Assembly: GCA_035306725.1 (NCBI GenBank)
Contig: DATGNN010000108.1
Location: forward strand, 1 to 14,524
Reading direction: 5' to 3'
DNA: 14,524 nucleotides
DNA from: JAAYEB01 sp035306725
Lineage (GTDB): Bacteria; Fibrobacterota; Chitinivibrionia; Chitinivibrionales; Chitinispirillaceae
Shown here: piece after piece, positions 1 through 5,472 of the stretch
Numbering within the stretch: the stretch's first letter is position 1
Layout of the letters: every line of letters starts with the position of its first letter
Program-made: the position numbers and the translations under genes
The notes under the pieces: generated by a model
Database searches by the model: none
The model's input: only the letters and a program-made list of their open reading frames with translations
Told to the model about the DNA's origin: nothing

Positions 1-1
1 T

Positions 2-187
2 ATTATTGTTCTTGCACACAGCCTGAAACTGAAAGTAATTGCCGAAGGTGTAGAACAGCAGGCAGAAGCTGATTTTCTTCAAAAACACGATTGTGAACAG
101 ATGCAGGGTTATCTTTTCAGCCCGCCTGTGCCCGTCCAGGAGTTTGAAAAAATGCTCATACAGATTCTCGAGAGCACTGAAGCATAG
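2..187 (+). CDS. EAL-domain protein, C-terminal fragment (cut by window start)
   Basis: The reading frame is open from the window edge (first complete codon at 2) and ends with TAG at 185-187, giving about 61 residues. It contains LKVIAEGVEQQ, then an HDCEQMQGYLFSPPVP-type stretch. These are the hallmark end motifs of EAL domains, which degrade the second messenger cyclic-di-GMP in the cytoplasm: the 'AEGVE' strand carries the catalytic-loop Glu, and 'QGYxFSxPxP' closes the TIM barrel. The protein ends about 15 residues after the domain, so EAL is the C-terminal module. Whatever lies upstream (GGDEF, PAS, receiver or membrane segments) is outside the window. Its last 32 nt overlap the 3' end of the convergent tcdA gene. 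Domain identity is strong; activity cannot be judged because the ExLxR motif and most metal ligands lie upstream. Confidence 0.87.
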   Translation: MIVLAHSLKLKVIAEGVEQQAEADFLQKHDCEQMQGYLFSPPVPVQEFEKMLIQILESTEA

Positions 188-926
188 ATTGCGGAACTTT
201 GTTTGACTCAAGAATTAACTTAATCGCTTCGTGAGCAGTTATTAATCCAAAAATTCCGGTCATGTATGAGATACTGCCCAATGAAGGGCGTTCCCTTCCA
301 CGATCCCAGGTCTCATTTTTGTCGTATTGGGAAACACTTGCTGTATCAACCTGCTCAACTGAATAAACACACCTGATACCTGTATAAACTCCCCTTCGGT
401 GAATTCTTTTACGGATAATTCTGGCAAGCGGACATACCGAAGATTCCGATATGTCACCCACACGAACTGCAAAGGGATCGGTTCTGGCAGCAGCTCCCAT
501 ACTTGTCACCGCGCAAATACGCGCTTGTGAAACAGCAACCAGCAGTGACGCCTTTGAGGATACACTGTCAATCGCATCAACAACCACATCAACACCTTCA
601 AGCAACTCCCCCACTGTGCTTTCATCAACAAATACAGCTCTTTTTTCAACCTTGCATTCAGGATTAATCTGAAAAATCCGTTTTTGTGCAGCATCAACTT
701 TCATTCCGTTGACAGTCTCTTCGGTTGCAAATAACTGACGATTAAAATTGCTGTACTTGACTGTGTCAAAATCGATTATTCTCAGATACCCCACACCACT
801 TCTGGCAAGAGTTTCTACAGCATAAGATCCTACACCACCCAAACCAAACACTGCCACACGCGCTTCACCAAGACGGCGCACAGCGCTTTCACCCAACAAC
901 AATCCTGTTCGTGAAAATTTTTCCAT
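156..926 (-). CDS. tcdA: tRNA threonylcarbamoyladenosine dehydratase (TcdA/CsdL family)
   Basis: A 256-residue E1-like, ThiF-fold enzyme. The family uses ATP to cyclise the threonylcarbamoyl group of t6A37 in ANN-decoding tRNAs to ct6A, in the cytoplasm. Visible motifs are the nucleotide-binding loop GLGGVGS (about residues 28-34), DFDTVKYSNFNRQ (52-64, the E1-family Asp and Asn-x-Asn-Arg-Gln), Lys76, DAIDSVSSK (117-125) and SMGAAARTDP (142-151) followed by VGDISES. This order is that of TcdA rather than ThiF or MoeB, and the paired CxxC zinc ligands of MoeB/ThiF are not apparent. Length is close to the roughly 268 residues of E. coli TcdA. The ATG at 924-926 lies 11 nt after the stop of the TatD-family gene, so the two are probably co-transcribed, tatD-like first. 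The ribosome binding site is weak (AGGA about 14 nt upstream). The last 32 nt overlap the convergent EAL gene. Confidence 0.93.
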   Translation of the reverse strand: MEKFSRTGLLLGESAVRRLGEARVAVFGLGGVGSYAVETLARSGVGYLRIIDFDTVKYSNFNRQLFATEETVNGMKVDAAQKRIFQINPECKVEKRAVFVDESTVGELLEGVDVVVDAIDSVSSKASLLVAVSQARICAVTSMGAAARTDPFAVRVGDISESSVCPLARIIRKRIHRRGVYTGIRCVYSVEQVDTASVSQYDKNETWDRGRERPSLGSISYMTGIFGLITAHEAIKLILESNKVPQSMLQCSRESV

Positions 927-937
927 GTCTGTTTGTA

Positions 938-1711
938 CTAATCCTTACAAAAATCAAAAAGTTTAATGGAATTATTATAAGTCTGTTCTGCTATATGTAC
1001 CGGATTACTTTTCCTGAGGAAAGAAACGCTATTAACAATTGCAGTCAGGTTTGCAGGCTCATTTAATCCCTGGTACCCTGAAGGTAAAATATCGGGGCTG
1101 TCGGTTTCGATCAAAAGATAATCATCGGATACAGCCTGTGCAGATAAACGTGCCCGCCTGTTTTTATCGTAAGTAACAGATCCGCTAAAAGATAAATATA
1201 AACCCAGACTTTGTAATTTTCCCACAAGTTCGGGAGATCCGCTGTAAGAATGGACAACTCCTCCGCAAGGAACAACAGACCTGTGTTTTATCTGTTTGAG
1301 AAGATCCCCGAATGCTTTTCTGCAATGAATTGATACAGGCCGTCTTAACCTGGCAGCTAATTCAATTTGCCTTGAAAATACGTTTAACTGATCTATATCA
1401 TTGCGTTCTTTTATCAGATGATCCAGCCCGATCTCTCCAACAGCAGCTTCAGGAAACTTTATCAGTACATTTTCCAGTTTTTCGTACCAGTTGCCACTCA
1501 GATCACGCACAAACCAGGGATGTACACCGAAAGAGGGAATTATCATTTTGTAATCTGTTGCAAGTGCGGCAACCTTTTCCCAGTCCTGTTCACATGTCCC
1601 GCAGCATAAAATCTTTTCTATTCCTGCTGTAACAGCTCTTTTCAGAACAGATTTGTGATTCGGATAAATTCTACGGTCCTGAATATGGCAATGGGAATCA
1701 AAAAAGCGCAT
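938..1711 (-). CDS. TatD-family metal-dependent hydrolase (DNase)
   Basis: 257 residues from the chosen start, the ATG whose complement is at 1709-1711. A 31-residue in-frame extension back to 1804 is possible, but family members begin at 'M-hydrophobic-D-S-H-C-H', exactly what follows the chosen ATG, and the extension resembles nothing in the family. The amidohydrolase-like TIM barrel carries all expected metal ligands: HCH (His7, His9), Glu93 in VGEIGLD, His129 in SIHC, His154 in VVHSYSG and Asp204 in ETDSPD. The 'TDSPDxLP...NEP' signature is present. Relatives are cytoplasmic Mg-dependent 3'-5' exonucleases or deaminase-like hydrolases linked to DNA repair or quality control. The ligand pattern implies catalysis, but the natural substrate cannot be deduced. 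It probably leads a two-gene transcript with tcdA. No clear Shine-Dalgarno sequence is visible; the leader is very A+T-rich. Confidence 0.93.
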   Translation of the reverse strand: MRFFDSHCHIQDRRIYPNHKSVLKRAVTAGIEKILCCGTCEQDWEKVAALATDYKMIIPSFGVHPWFVRDLSGNWYEKLENVLIKFPEAAVGEIGLDHLIKERNDIDQLNVFSRQIELAARLRRPVSIHCRKAFGDLLKQIKHRSVVPCGGVVHSYSGSPELVGKLQSLGLYLSFSGSVTYDKNRRARLSAQAVSDDYLLIETDSPDILPSGYQGLNEPANLTAIVNSVSFLRKSNPVHIAEQTYNNSIKLFDFCKD

Positions 1712-1896
1712 AATTTGTAATATATATTTTAGAGTATATTGAACATAGAAACATAATTGCAGGATCAAAATATCAACATCAACAATTTCAGCGACAAAGA
1801 GCAAAGGGTAGCAGACGTTCCCCGATGTAAAATACTCATCTTATTGTTTCTGATTGTCTTTTATTTTCCTGTTAGGCGGGACTATACACTGGTTTC

Positions 1897-2083
1897 CACA
1901 CGCCCCCGAACTTCAATCTAAATGATGTTTTGTTCCTGTTTCGTATTTAGGTTTTTGATTTTTTCTGCTTATTTTCATGCTTTTTCTCTGGTTCTATTTC
2001 GAATTTCGTATTTTCCTGATCGTTCTATTTCGAATTTCGTATTATTTATTTCGAATTTTAATTTTTACCGCGGGGGACGTGTG
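1897..2083. repeat. Imperfect inverted repeat bracketing a T-rich repeat block
   Basis: CACACGCCCCCG at 1897-1908 is the reverse complement of CGGGGGACGTGTG at 2071-2083 except for one extra base. The G+C-rich arms sit at either end of a strongly A+T-rich 160-nt interior. The layout (short terminal inverted repeats, no coding capacity, intergenic position) resembles a miniature inverted-repeat element or a dispersed intergenic repeat. No target-site duplication is obvious, and no second copy exists in this window, so mobility is not shown. Confidence 0.4.
1991..2058 (+). repeat. Direct repeat, two 22-bp copies plus a partial third
   Basis: The 20-nt core GTTCTATTTCGAATTTCGTA followed by TT occurs identically at 1991-2012 and 2022-2043, 31 nt apart start to start. 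A truncated third copy, TATTTCGAATTT, lies at 2047-2058. A degenerate relative, GTTCCTGTTTCGTATTTAG, occurs at about 1932-1950. Each full copy contains the palindrome TTCGAA and reads as alternating TTTCGAA and TTTCGTA heptads. The spacing and small copy number do not fit a CRISPR array. The function is unknown. Confidence 0.75.
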
Positions 2084-2270
2084 CGCTCGGCGACCCTGAT
2101 GATAAAAAAAATATATTGCTAAATAAATAGCTACCCGGGATGCAGGCAAAATGCGGCATTTAACCCCCAATATTCTTTAGAAGTGTAGATTCACCAATTT
2201 ATAATATTCACAAACACTTGCCTTTTTATGCAACGAAATACAATATTGTTTTTGCACAAAGAGATAAATT

Positions 2271-2906
2271 ATGGATATAAATAAAAATCAGAAACTTGAT
2301 CCAGTCAGTTTTTCCATATGGCTGACCGGGTCAATTCTTGGAAAAACATGGCGGGTTTCGGTTAAATCCAGACCTCAGCCCGATCCATATAATGATTTTG
2401 GAACCGGACGTATCTACAGTTTATGGCATTCACAGCTTCTGCCTCTGGCTTTCATTTTCCGCAATACAGGAAAAACGGCTGTAATTTCCAGGAGTCGTGA
2501 CGGAGTACGGGCTGCGAATGTTACAAAAAAATGGAACTACGATGTAATCTATGGATCCTCCAGTAAGGGCGGAATGGCTGCACTACGTCAGTGTATACGG
2601 GTTCTGAAAATGAACCGGTGTGCTGTAATTACTCCTGACGGACCCAGAGGCCCCAGAGAAATCATAAAAAACGGAATAGCTCAACTTTCCCTGATCTCAG
2701 GTGCTCCTGTAGTACCGATATCTGCATTTGCAGATTCGTACTGGCGCCTTAAATCCTGGGATCGGTTTGTTATTCCCAAACCATTCTCAAAAATTACAGT
2801 TCATGTTGCAGAACCAGTTTACCCGCAGAAAATTACCGGTGATAATAAACTCGAACAGATGAAAACCCTGATTCAGGAAAAAATGAATGATTTCAAATTG
2901 GCCTGA
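2271..2906 (+). CDS. DUF374 lysophospholipid acyltransferase-like protein
   Basis: 211 residues, normal for the DUF374 branch of the LPLAT superfamily. The signatures are in order: WHSQLLPL (Trp52-His53), SRSRDG (73-78), YGSSSKGG (94-101), TPDGPRGP (121-128) and LKSWDRFVIPKPF (160-172). His53 and Asp77 are the likely catalytic and structural pair; the usual HxxxxD motif of PlsC-type enzymes is not seen, which is normal for DUF374. The family is predicted to transfer an acyl chain to a lipid, commonly near lipid A or LPS genes, at the inner face of the cytoplasmic membrane; the acceptor is unknown. There is no cleavable signal peptide. The start is ATG 2271, with a weak AGAG upstream. Its stop overlaps the next gene by 20 nt, so it is translationally linked to the glycosyltransferase, which supports an envelope-lipid role. 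Confidence 0.88.
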   Translation: MDINKNQKLDPVSFSIWLTGSILGKTWRVSVKSRPQPDPYNDFGTGRIYSLWHSQLLPLAFIFRNTGKTAVISRSRDGVRAANVTKKWNYDVIYGSSSKGGMAALRQCIRVLKMNRCAVITPDGPRGPREIIKNGIAQLSLISGAPVVPISAFADSYWRLKSWDRFVIPKPFSKITVHVAEPVYPQKITGDNKLEQMKTLIQEKMNDFKLA

Positions 2907-3636
2907 TAACATCTACATTCTGATACCTGCATACAACACTTGTAAACTGCTGGAAAAATTCATTCCCGCACTTATTGACAAAGTCCCATCAGGGAGAATA
3001 TGTATAGTCAATGATGCTTCTGAAGATAACATTCACATTGTATGCGAAAAATGGAATATAACCTGCCTGGATCATCATGAAAATATGGGTAAGGGGGCAG
3101 CTCTCAAAACCGGTTTTGAGCACCTTATAAAAAAAGGTGCCCGTTGGATAATAACCATGGATGCAGACGGACAACATGCAGTTGAGGATATTCCGAAATT
3201 TATTGACGCAGCACAAAAAAATCCATCTTCGGGCATTATTATTGGCGCTCGTTCCATGAAAATTGGTATAATGCCAGTAATGCGAATCTGTTCAAACAAA
3301 ATCACTTCATTTATTCTATCAATATTCAGCCATACCAGGATCAAAGACAGCCAGTGCGGATACCGAATTTACTCGACAGATCTGCTTAAAAGAATAAATC
3401 TTGAATATTCGAGGTTCCAGATGGAATCGGAAATAATTTTAAAGGCAGTCTTTAACAATTTTATGGTCCTTTTTACTGATGTGCAAACATTATATTTTAA
3501 TAAACAAAGTCATATTTGTCATTTTAAAGACACTCTTCGCTGGATAGCAGCCGTTGTAAGAATCTGGTTCCAGTTGGTTTCTTCATCCCGCGACAATAAA
3601 AAAGGCGATTTTTCAGGAAACAAAAATGAATATTAA
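2887..3636 (+). CDS. GT2 glycosyltransferase (DPM1/polyprenyl-phosphate type)
   Basis: 249 residues. The GT-A fold begins at IYILIPAYN (9-17), followed by VNDAS (41-45), an ENMGKGAALKTGF nucleotide-binding loop (65-77), the metal-binding MDADGQH (DxD, Asp92/Asp94) and QCGYRIYS (156-163), then RFQMESEI with the likely catalytic-base acids. This pattern matches the dolichol- or polyprenol-phosphate hexosyltransferase branch, which moves a sugar from a nucleotide donor to a lipid carrier on the cytoplasmic membrane face. Two long hydrophobic membrane helices are not visible; a short hydrophobic C-terminal stretch (IAAVVRIWFQLV) may be membrane-peripheral. It overlaps the DUF374 gene by 20 nt and pcm by 11 nt, so the three genes form a coupled unit. 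The sugar and acceptor cannot be named from sequence. Confidence 0.88.
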   Translation: MISNWPDNIYILIPAYNTCKLLEKFIPALIDKVPSGRICIVNDASEDNIHIVCEKWNITCLDHHENMGKGAALKTGFEHLIKKGARWIITMDADGQHAVEDIPKFIDAAQKNPSSGIIIGARSMKIGIMPVMRICSNKITSFILSIFSHTRIKDSQCGYRIYSTDLLKRINLEYSRFQMESEIILKAVFNNFMVLFTDVQTLYFNKQSHICHFKDTLRWIAAVVRIWFQLVSSSRDNKKGDFSGNKNEY

Positions 3637-4276
3637 CTTAAATCCCGATATAGCTCGTGAGAGATTGATCAAAAAATTACGTGACAAGGGTATAACAGAT
3701 GAGCATGTGCTTGATGCGTTTCGCAAAGTACCAAGACATCTGTTTGTTGACGGAGCGATGTATGCTCAGGCTTATGATGATAATGCTTTACCAATAGGAT
3801 TCGGTCAGACAATTTCTCAACCCTATATTGTAGCCTTGATGTCGGAGCTTCTTGAACTTAAAAAAGACGAAAAAATTCTGGAAATCGGAACCGGTTCGGG
3901 TTTCCAGGCCGCAATTCTTGCACAGTTTTCGCGCAGAGTTTACACTATAGAACGCAATCGCGAACTTGGTGAAACAGCTCGTAAAAGATTACGCTCCATG
4001 GGATATGAAAACATCGTTTTTAAAACAGGTGACGGCACTTGCGGATGGGCTCAATTTGCTCCATTCAATAAAATTATTGTAACGGCAGGTGCTCCTGTTG
4101 TACCCCAAACCCTTTCAGACCAGCTCGCTGTTGGCGGAAGAATGATTATTCCTACCGGAGACCGAAAGAATCAGTGTCTGTCCATTTACGATAAAACAGA
4201 ACAGGGAATGGAATGTCACAGTATAGGTGACGTGGTTTTTGTGCCGCTTATAGGAGAACATGGATGGGAAAAGTAA
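3626..4276 (+). CDS. pcm: Protein-L-isoaspartate O-methyltransferase
   Basis: 216 residues, typical for bacterial Pcm (about 208-220). The enzyme methylates L-isoaspartyl residues in aged proteins with S-adenosylmethionine, starting their repair to aspartate. Diagnostic motifs are FRKVPRHLFV (32-41), the substrate-pocket GQTISQPYIVALM (60-72, containing the family's conserved Ser), SAM motif I ILEIGTGSGFQAA (84-96), IER (108-110) as the acidic end of strand 2, and the C-terminal VVFVPLIGEHGW. Nothing needed for activity appears to be missing. The start ATG at 3626 lies inside the end of the preceding glycosyltransferase gene (11-nt overlap). Its company, an acyltransferase and a glycosyltransferase, is not functionally obvious; pcm is more often found with surE or stationary-phase genes. 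Confidence 0.95.
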   Translation: MNINLNPDIARERLIKKLRDKGITDEHVLDAFRKVPRHLFVDGAMYAQAYDDNALPIGFGQTISQPYIVALMSELLELKKDEKILEIGTGSGFQAAILAQFSRRVYTIERNRELGETARKRLRSMGYENIVFKTGDGTCGWAQFAPFNKIIVTAGAPVVPQTLSDQLAVGGRMIIPTGDRKNQCLSIYDKTEQGMECHSIGDVVFVPLIGEHGWEK

Positions 4277-4468
4277 TATGAACAGGCATTGGATCAATAG
4301 TCGTTACCGTTACAGTGGATCTGGTGGTGTTAACAGTCATCCTGCAGTCCTGCTATTCCTGCACCTATAAAAGTTTCAGCAAAGTTTTTTGCTTCATTTG
4401 AATTAAATTAACGATCAAACTACAACGAATCCAAATGCGGTAACGGGAAATTCTAACTCAAGTTGGTG

Positions 4469-4510
4469 AATTATGAATGATTAATGTAGAGCACTCCTTA
4501 ATTCATAATT
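4469..4510. repeat. AT-rich inverted repeat
   Basis: AATTATGAAT (4469-4478) is the perfect reverse complement of ATTCATAATT (4501-4510). A further TTAA/TTAA match is possible with a small bulge. The 22-nt interval and absence of a following T-run argue against an intrinsic terminator. It could be an operator-like dyad or chance in A+T-rich DNA. Confidence 0.35.
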
Positions 4511-4607
4511 ATCAAGGTACTAATGTACAGCGAAGCAGATTGCGTAAAGGAATCGTCTGATTCTGGTTTAATTAATGATGGTTTTGCCAATTTTTAATAG
4601 CCCCCAA

Positions 4608-4640
4608 TAAACTTCAAATATAAGTTTCAGTAAACTTATA
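4608..4640. promoter_or_regulatory. Three-arm AAACTT/AAGTTT inverted repeat, operator candidate
   Basis: TATAAGTTT (4619-4627) and AAACTTATA (4632-4640) form a perfect 9-bp inverted repeat around CAGT. A further copy of the same half-site, TAAACTT, precedes it at 4608-4614 and can pair with the middle arm over 6 bp. The arrangement ends 33 nt before a predicted -35 box. This fits a site for a dimeric repressor or activator. If it is transcribed, arm 2 can pair with arm 1 or arm 3, giving mutually exclusive hairpins. The symmetry is seen directly; the regulatory role is inferred. Confidence 0.4.
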
Positions 4641-4673
4641 CATATTTATTACCCATTTTTTTAATAAAAAACG

Positions 4674-4702
4674 TTGTCTATTCCTGTACATTTCTATAAA
4701 AT
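4674..4702 (+). promoter_or_regulatory. Candidate sigma70-type promoter for block A
   Basis: TTGTCT (4674-4679) and TAAAAT (4697-4702) are separated by 17 nt, the optimal spacing. They match the -35 and -10 consensus at 4 of 6 and 5 of 6 positions. The overlapping TATAAA at 4695-4700 is an alternative -10. The predicted start would leave an 80-nt leader before the GTG at 4792. This is pattern recognition in A+T-rich DNA, so confidence is limited. Confidence 0.35.
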
Positions 4703-4731
4703 CAGATTAAATAAAAAGGATTGGATGGAAG

Positions 4732-4779
4732 ATGAAATTTTTGGGGCCTGATAATGCCTCATACCATACCTGCAACTGA
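4732..4779 (+). CDS. Possible 15-codon leader ORF before the acyltransferase
   Basis: ATG at 4732 follows AAGGA (4716-4720) and GGATGGAA (4723-4730). It encodes MKFLGPDNASYHTCN, then TGA at 4777-4779. It lies between the predicted promoter and the GTG start at 4792, in the same frame as the acyltransferase. Its stop codon overlaps the Shine-Dalgarno sequence (GAAGGG, 4778-4783) of that gene. Ribosomes finishing here could therefore feed the next start. No run of a single amino acid suggests classical attenuation. It may be a chance ORF or the remnant of a longer N-terminus cut by TGA. Confidence 0.25.
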   Translation: MKFLGPDNASYHTCN

Positions 4780-4791
4780 AGGGATTACACT

Positions 4792-5472
4792 GTGGAAAAG
4801 GATAGTAAAAAAATCGTTCTGTTTGGTGATGGGCCCTTTGCTGAAATCGCCTATGAATACTTTACTCATGATTCTCCCTGGGAAGTTGCAGCATTCTCCC
4901 TTGATCGTGAATATATCAAACGAAATACTCTGTTCGGACTTCCTGTAGTTCCTTTTGACGAGATCGAGACAAGATTTCCACCCTCGCGATATAAGGCCTA
5001 CACTGCGTTTACCTACAATTCTCTTAACCGTCTCCGAACACGGTTTTATATGGAAGCGAAAAAAAAAGGATACACTTTCGTTAATTACGTGAGTTCCCGG
5101 GCATTTGTTTGGCCAAATGTTTCTATGGGAGAAAACAATTTTATTTTCGAAAACAATGTTGTACAACCATTTGTTAAACTCGGCAATAATATTGTTCTGT
5201 GGAGTGGTAACCATATCGGGCACCACTCAACCATCGATGACAACTGTTTTATTGCATCTCATGTCGTCATATCAGGTTTCTGTCATATTGGCAACAGCAG
5301 TTTTTTAGGCGTCAATTGCACCATAATTAACAATATTACCGTGGGACGAGACAATCTTATTGGTGCCGGAGTTACCATAGCTCATAATACTGAAAATGAC
5401 AAGATCTATGGTGCAGAAACAGCACAAGCAAAAAAAAGGCCGGCAAAAGCGTATTTTAAAGTGAGTGAATGA
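4792..5472 (+). CDS. NeuD/PglD-like sugar O/N-acyltransferase (left-handed beta-helix)
   Basis: 226 residues from a GTG start at 4792, chosen because GAAGGG sits 8 nt upstream and the N-terminus then begins like NeuD/PglD: KKIVLFGDGPFAEIAYEYF (7-24), a Rossmann-like sugar-nucleotide-binding half. From about 105 to 196, hexapeptide repeats of the left-handed beta-helix are clear (VWPNVSMGENNFIFENNVV, IGHHSTIDDNCFIASHVVI, FLGVNCTI, VGRDNLIGAGVTI). His144/His145 lie where the family places its catalytic His. Such trimeric cytoplasmic enzymes use acetyl-CoA or another acyl-CoA to modify amino or hydroxyl groups of nucleotide sugars. With FdtA- and DegT-type genes downstream, acylation of a 3-amino-3,6-dideoxyhexose is a reasonable job, but NeuD-like O-acetylation is equally possible. 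Its stop overlaps the next gene by ATGA, so they are coupled. Confidence 0.82.
   Translation: MEKDSKKIVLFGDGPFAEIAYEYFTHDSPWEVAAFSLDREYIKRNTLFGLPVVPFDEIETRFPPSRYKAYTAFTYNSLNRLRTRFYMEAKKKGYTFVNYVSSRAFVWPNVSMGENNFIFENNVVQPFVKLGNNIVLWSGNHIGHHSTIDDNCFIASHVVISGFCHIGNSSFLGVNCTIINNITVGRDNLIGAGVTIAHNTENDKIYGAETAQAKKRPAKAYFKVSE

Larger units (their letters stand above)
1712..2270. other. Gene-free divergent spacer, 559 nt
   Basis: This spacer separates the minus-strand TatD-family gene from the plus-strand DUF374 gene, so it should hold promoters for both. Its middle (about 1897-2083) is a T-rich block of TTTCGAATTTCG repeats flanked by an imperfect inverted repeat (separate entries). Toward the DUF374 gene there is a perfect TATAAT at 2200-2205 with only a poor -35 (TTAGAA, 2177-2182). 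A second possible pair is TTGCCT (2218-2223) and TACAAT (2239-2244) with a short 15-nt spacer. A small imperfect dyad (ATGC...GCAT) lies at 2140-2159. A 66-codon frame at 1922-2122 is built from the repeats and looks non-coding. No RNA gene was recognised. Confidence 0.6.
4277..4791. other. Gene-poor spacer, 515 nt, upstream of the glycan cluster
   Basis: There is no recognisable protein gene between pcm and the acyltransferase. A 30-codon frame at 4278-4370 starts right after pcm but has no strong ribosome binding site and no family resemblance. The stretch holds an AT-rich dyad at 4469-4510, a three-arm AAACTT/AAGTTT inverted repeat at 4608-4640, a promoter candidate at 4674-4702 and a 15-codon leader-like ORF at 4732-4779, each listed separately. 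No clear rho-independent terminator follows pcm: the small AGCAAA/TTTGCT hairpin at 4378-4393 lacks a clean T-tract. The length and dyads suggest a regulated promoter region. Confidence 0.55.

Noticed and set aside
1712..1804. 31-residue N-terminal extension of the TatD-family protein
   Set aside because: Family members start at the Met just before DSHCH; the extension has no family similarity and runs into promoter-like A+T-rich sequence.
1991..2058. Possible CRISPR array
   Set aside because: Only two full repeats with a 9-nt spacer and a truncated third; no cas genes and no regular 30-40 nt spacers.
1922..2122. 66-codon plus-strand ORF in the repeat-rich spacer
   Set aside because: Its codons come from the TTTCGAATTTCG repeats; it is Phe/Ser-rich, has no convincing ribosome binding site, and crosses the right arm of the inverted repeat.
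4278..4370. 30-codon ORF directly after pcm
   Set aside because: No good Shine-Dalgarno sequence, no recognisable motif; probably chance.
4378..4393. Terminator candidate after pcm
   Set aside because: The 6-bp AGCAAA/TTTGCT stem is weak and A+T-rich, and no T-tract follows the 3' arm.
4759..5226. 155-codon minus-strand ORF opposite the acyltransferase
   Set aside because: The plus strand encodes clear NeuD/PglD-like hexapeptide repeats; the antisense product matches nothing recognisable.
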